Made by a program: the position numbers and the translations under genes. From Desulfobacterales bacterium (lineage in GTDB: Bacteria > Desulfobacterota > Desulfobacteria > Desulfobacterales > JAHEIW01): 6,121 nucleotides of DNA. Shown one piece after another: positions 5,880 through 6,121 of the stretch (the stretch's first letter is position 1; each line of letters starts with the position of its first letter). Location of the stretch: NCBI GenBank assembly GCA_030145015.1, contig JAQYWI010000265.1, forward strand, positions 1 through 6,121. Reading direction: 5' to 3'. The notes under the pieces were generated by a model, which was not told where the DNA came from, made no database searches, and was given only the letters and a program-made list of their open reading frames with translations.

Positions 5880-5907
5880 CTAATATTAATGGTAAAATTA
5901 ATATTAG
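5880..5907. repeat. perfect 11-bp inverted repeat, operator-like
   Basis: CTAATATTAAT (5880-5890) and ATTAATATTAG (5897-5907) are exact reverse complements with a six-base spacer. The repeat lies about 15 bases after the -10 box of the plus-strand promoter-like sequence, where a repressor could act. As RNA it would be a weak all-AU-rich hairpin. Confidence 0.5.
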
Positions 5908-6121
5908 TGACATATGTGTGCCTGATGGAATCTACAATGAAATGAAAAAAATTTGGGATTAGCGAACGGAAGGTGAATTTTTACGAAAGAATAGAATGAT
6001 AGCCGTTGTGCTCGGTAACACCTCAAATCACCGGCGCGTTTACACGTCCGGTGCATTTGTTTGATACTGTTTGATTGTGCCTTTAGTGACTCATTTCCTG
6101 CAAGCACATGAATTGCTTCTT
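5908..6121. other. right end of window, no gene recognised, one GC hairpin
   Basis: Frames on both strands are short, lack ribosome binding sites and match nothing I recognise. At 6029-6053 CACCGG and CCGGTG form a perfect 6-bp stem with a 13-base interior that can add a few pairs. On the plus strand it is followed by CATTTGTTTG, a weak U-rich tail, so it might be a terminator. Confidence 0.35.

Noticed and set aside
5876..5962. Plus-strand frame ending in DICVPDGIYNEMKKIWD, which reads like protein
   Set aside because: Only about 28 codons, no ATG, GTG or TTG start in frame, and part of it lies in the inverted repeat; possibly a remnant but not supportable.
5904..6107. 67-codon minus-strand ORF
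   Set aside because: His/Phe-rich shadow-like translation with no motif and no ribosome binding site.

Overview
The window carries most of a minus-strand bam gene cluster for the ATP-independent (class II) benzoyl-CoA reductase. This is the enzyme complex with which strictly anaerobic bacteria reduce the aromatic ring of benzoyl-CoA, the central intermediate of anaerobic aromatic degradation. Read right to left, the order is bamB (tungsten enzyme, 4794-2839), bamC (three-cluster ferredoxin, 2515-1970), bamD (HdrBC/HdrD-like, 1785-634) and bamE (HdrA-like flavoprotein, 600 to the left edge, incomplete). The cluster, together with an apparent selenocysteine codon in bamE, suggests a strictly anaerobic aromatic degrader of the Desulfobacterota (former Deltaproteobacteria): a sulfate reducer or a syntroph. 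That placement is inference; the window has no taxonomic marker.

How the genes work together: BamB holds the W-bis-pyranopterin active site, and BamC wires it to the Hdr-like modules BamD and BamE. By analogy with heterodisulfide reductase, these are thought to couple the very low-potential ring reduction to another electron reaction by flavin-based electron bifurcation. The bamE frame is interrupted by a TGA at 384-382, exactly where HdrA proteins have Cys or Sec. The frame stays open and HdrA-like down to base 1, so the TGA is best read as selenocysteine.

The cluster is not compact. Between bamB and bamC lie 323 bases with a hairpin just after the bamB stop and a long AT-rich imperfect palindrome. 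Between bamC and bamD sits a 152-bp MITE-like element with 22-bp terminal inverted repeats, one of which supplies the bamC stop codon. A sigma70-type promoter about 120-150 bases upstream of bamB overlaps three tandem 11-bp repeats that also form a near-perfect 32-bp dyad.

The right part (4950-6121) is accessory and gene-poor. It holds, on the minus strand, a consensus promoter (5571-5543), a similar 11-bp repeat array (5491-5534), a doubtful 47-codon ORF, a small DUF2080-type (AbrB-like, transposon-associated) protein and a 30-residue stub that resembles the start of a GNAT acetyltransferase. From 5572 to 6121 I see no convincing gene. There is a GC-rich stretch, a plus-strand promoter-like sequence with a perfect 11-bp inverted repeat, and a GC hairpin.
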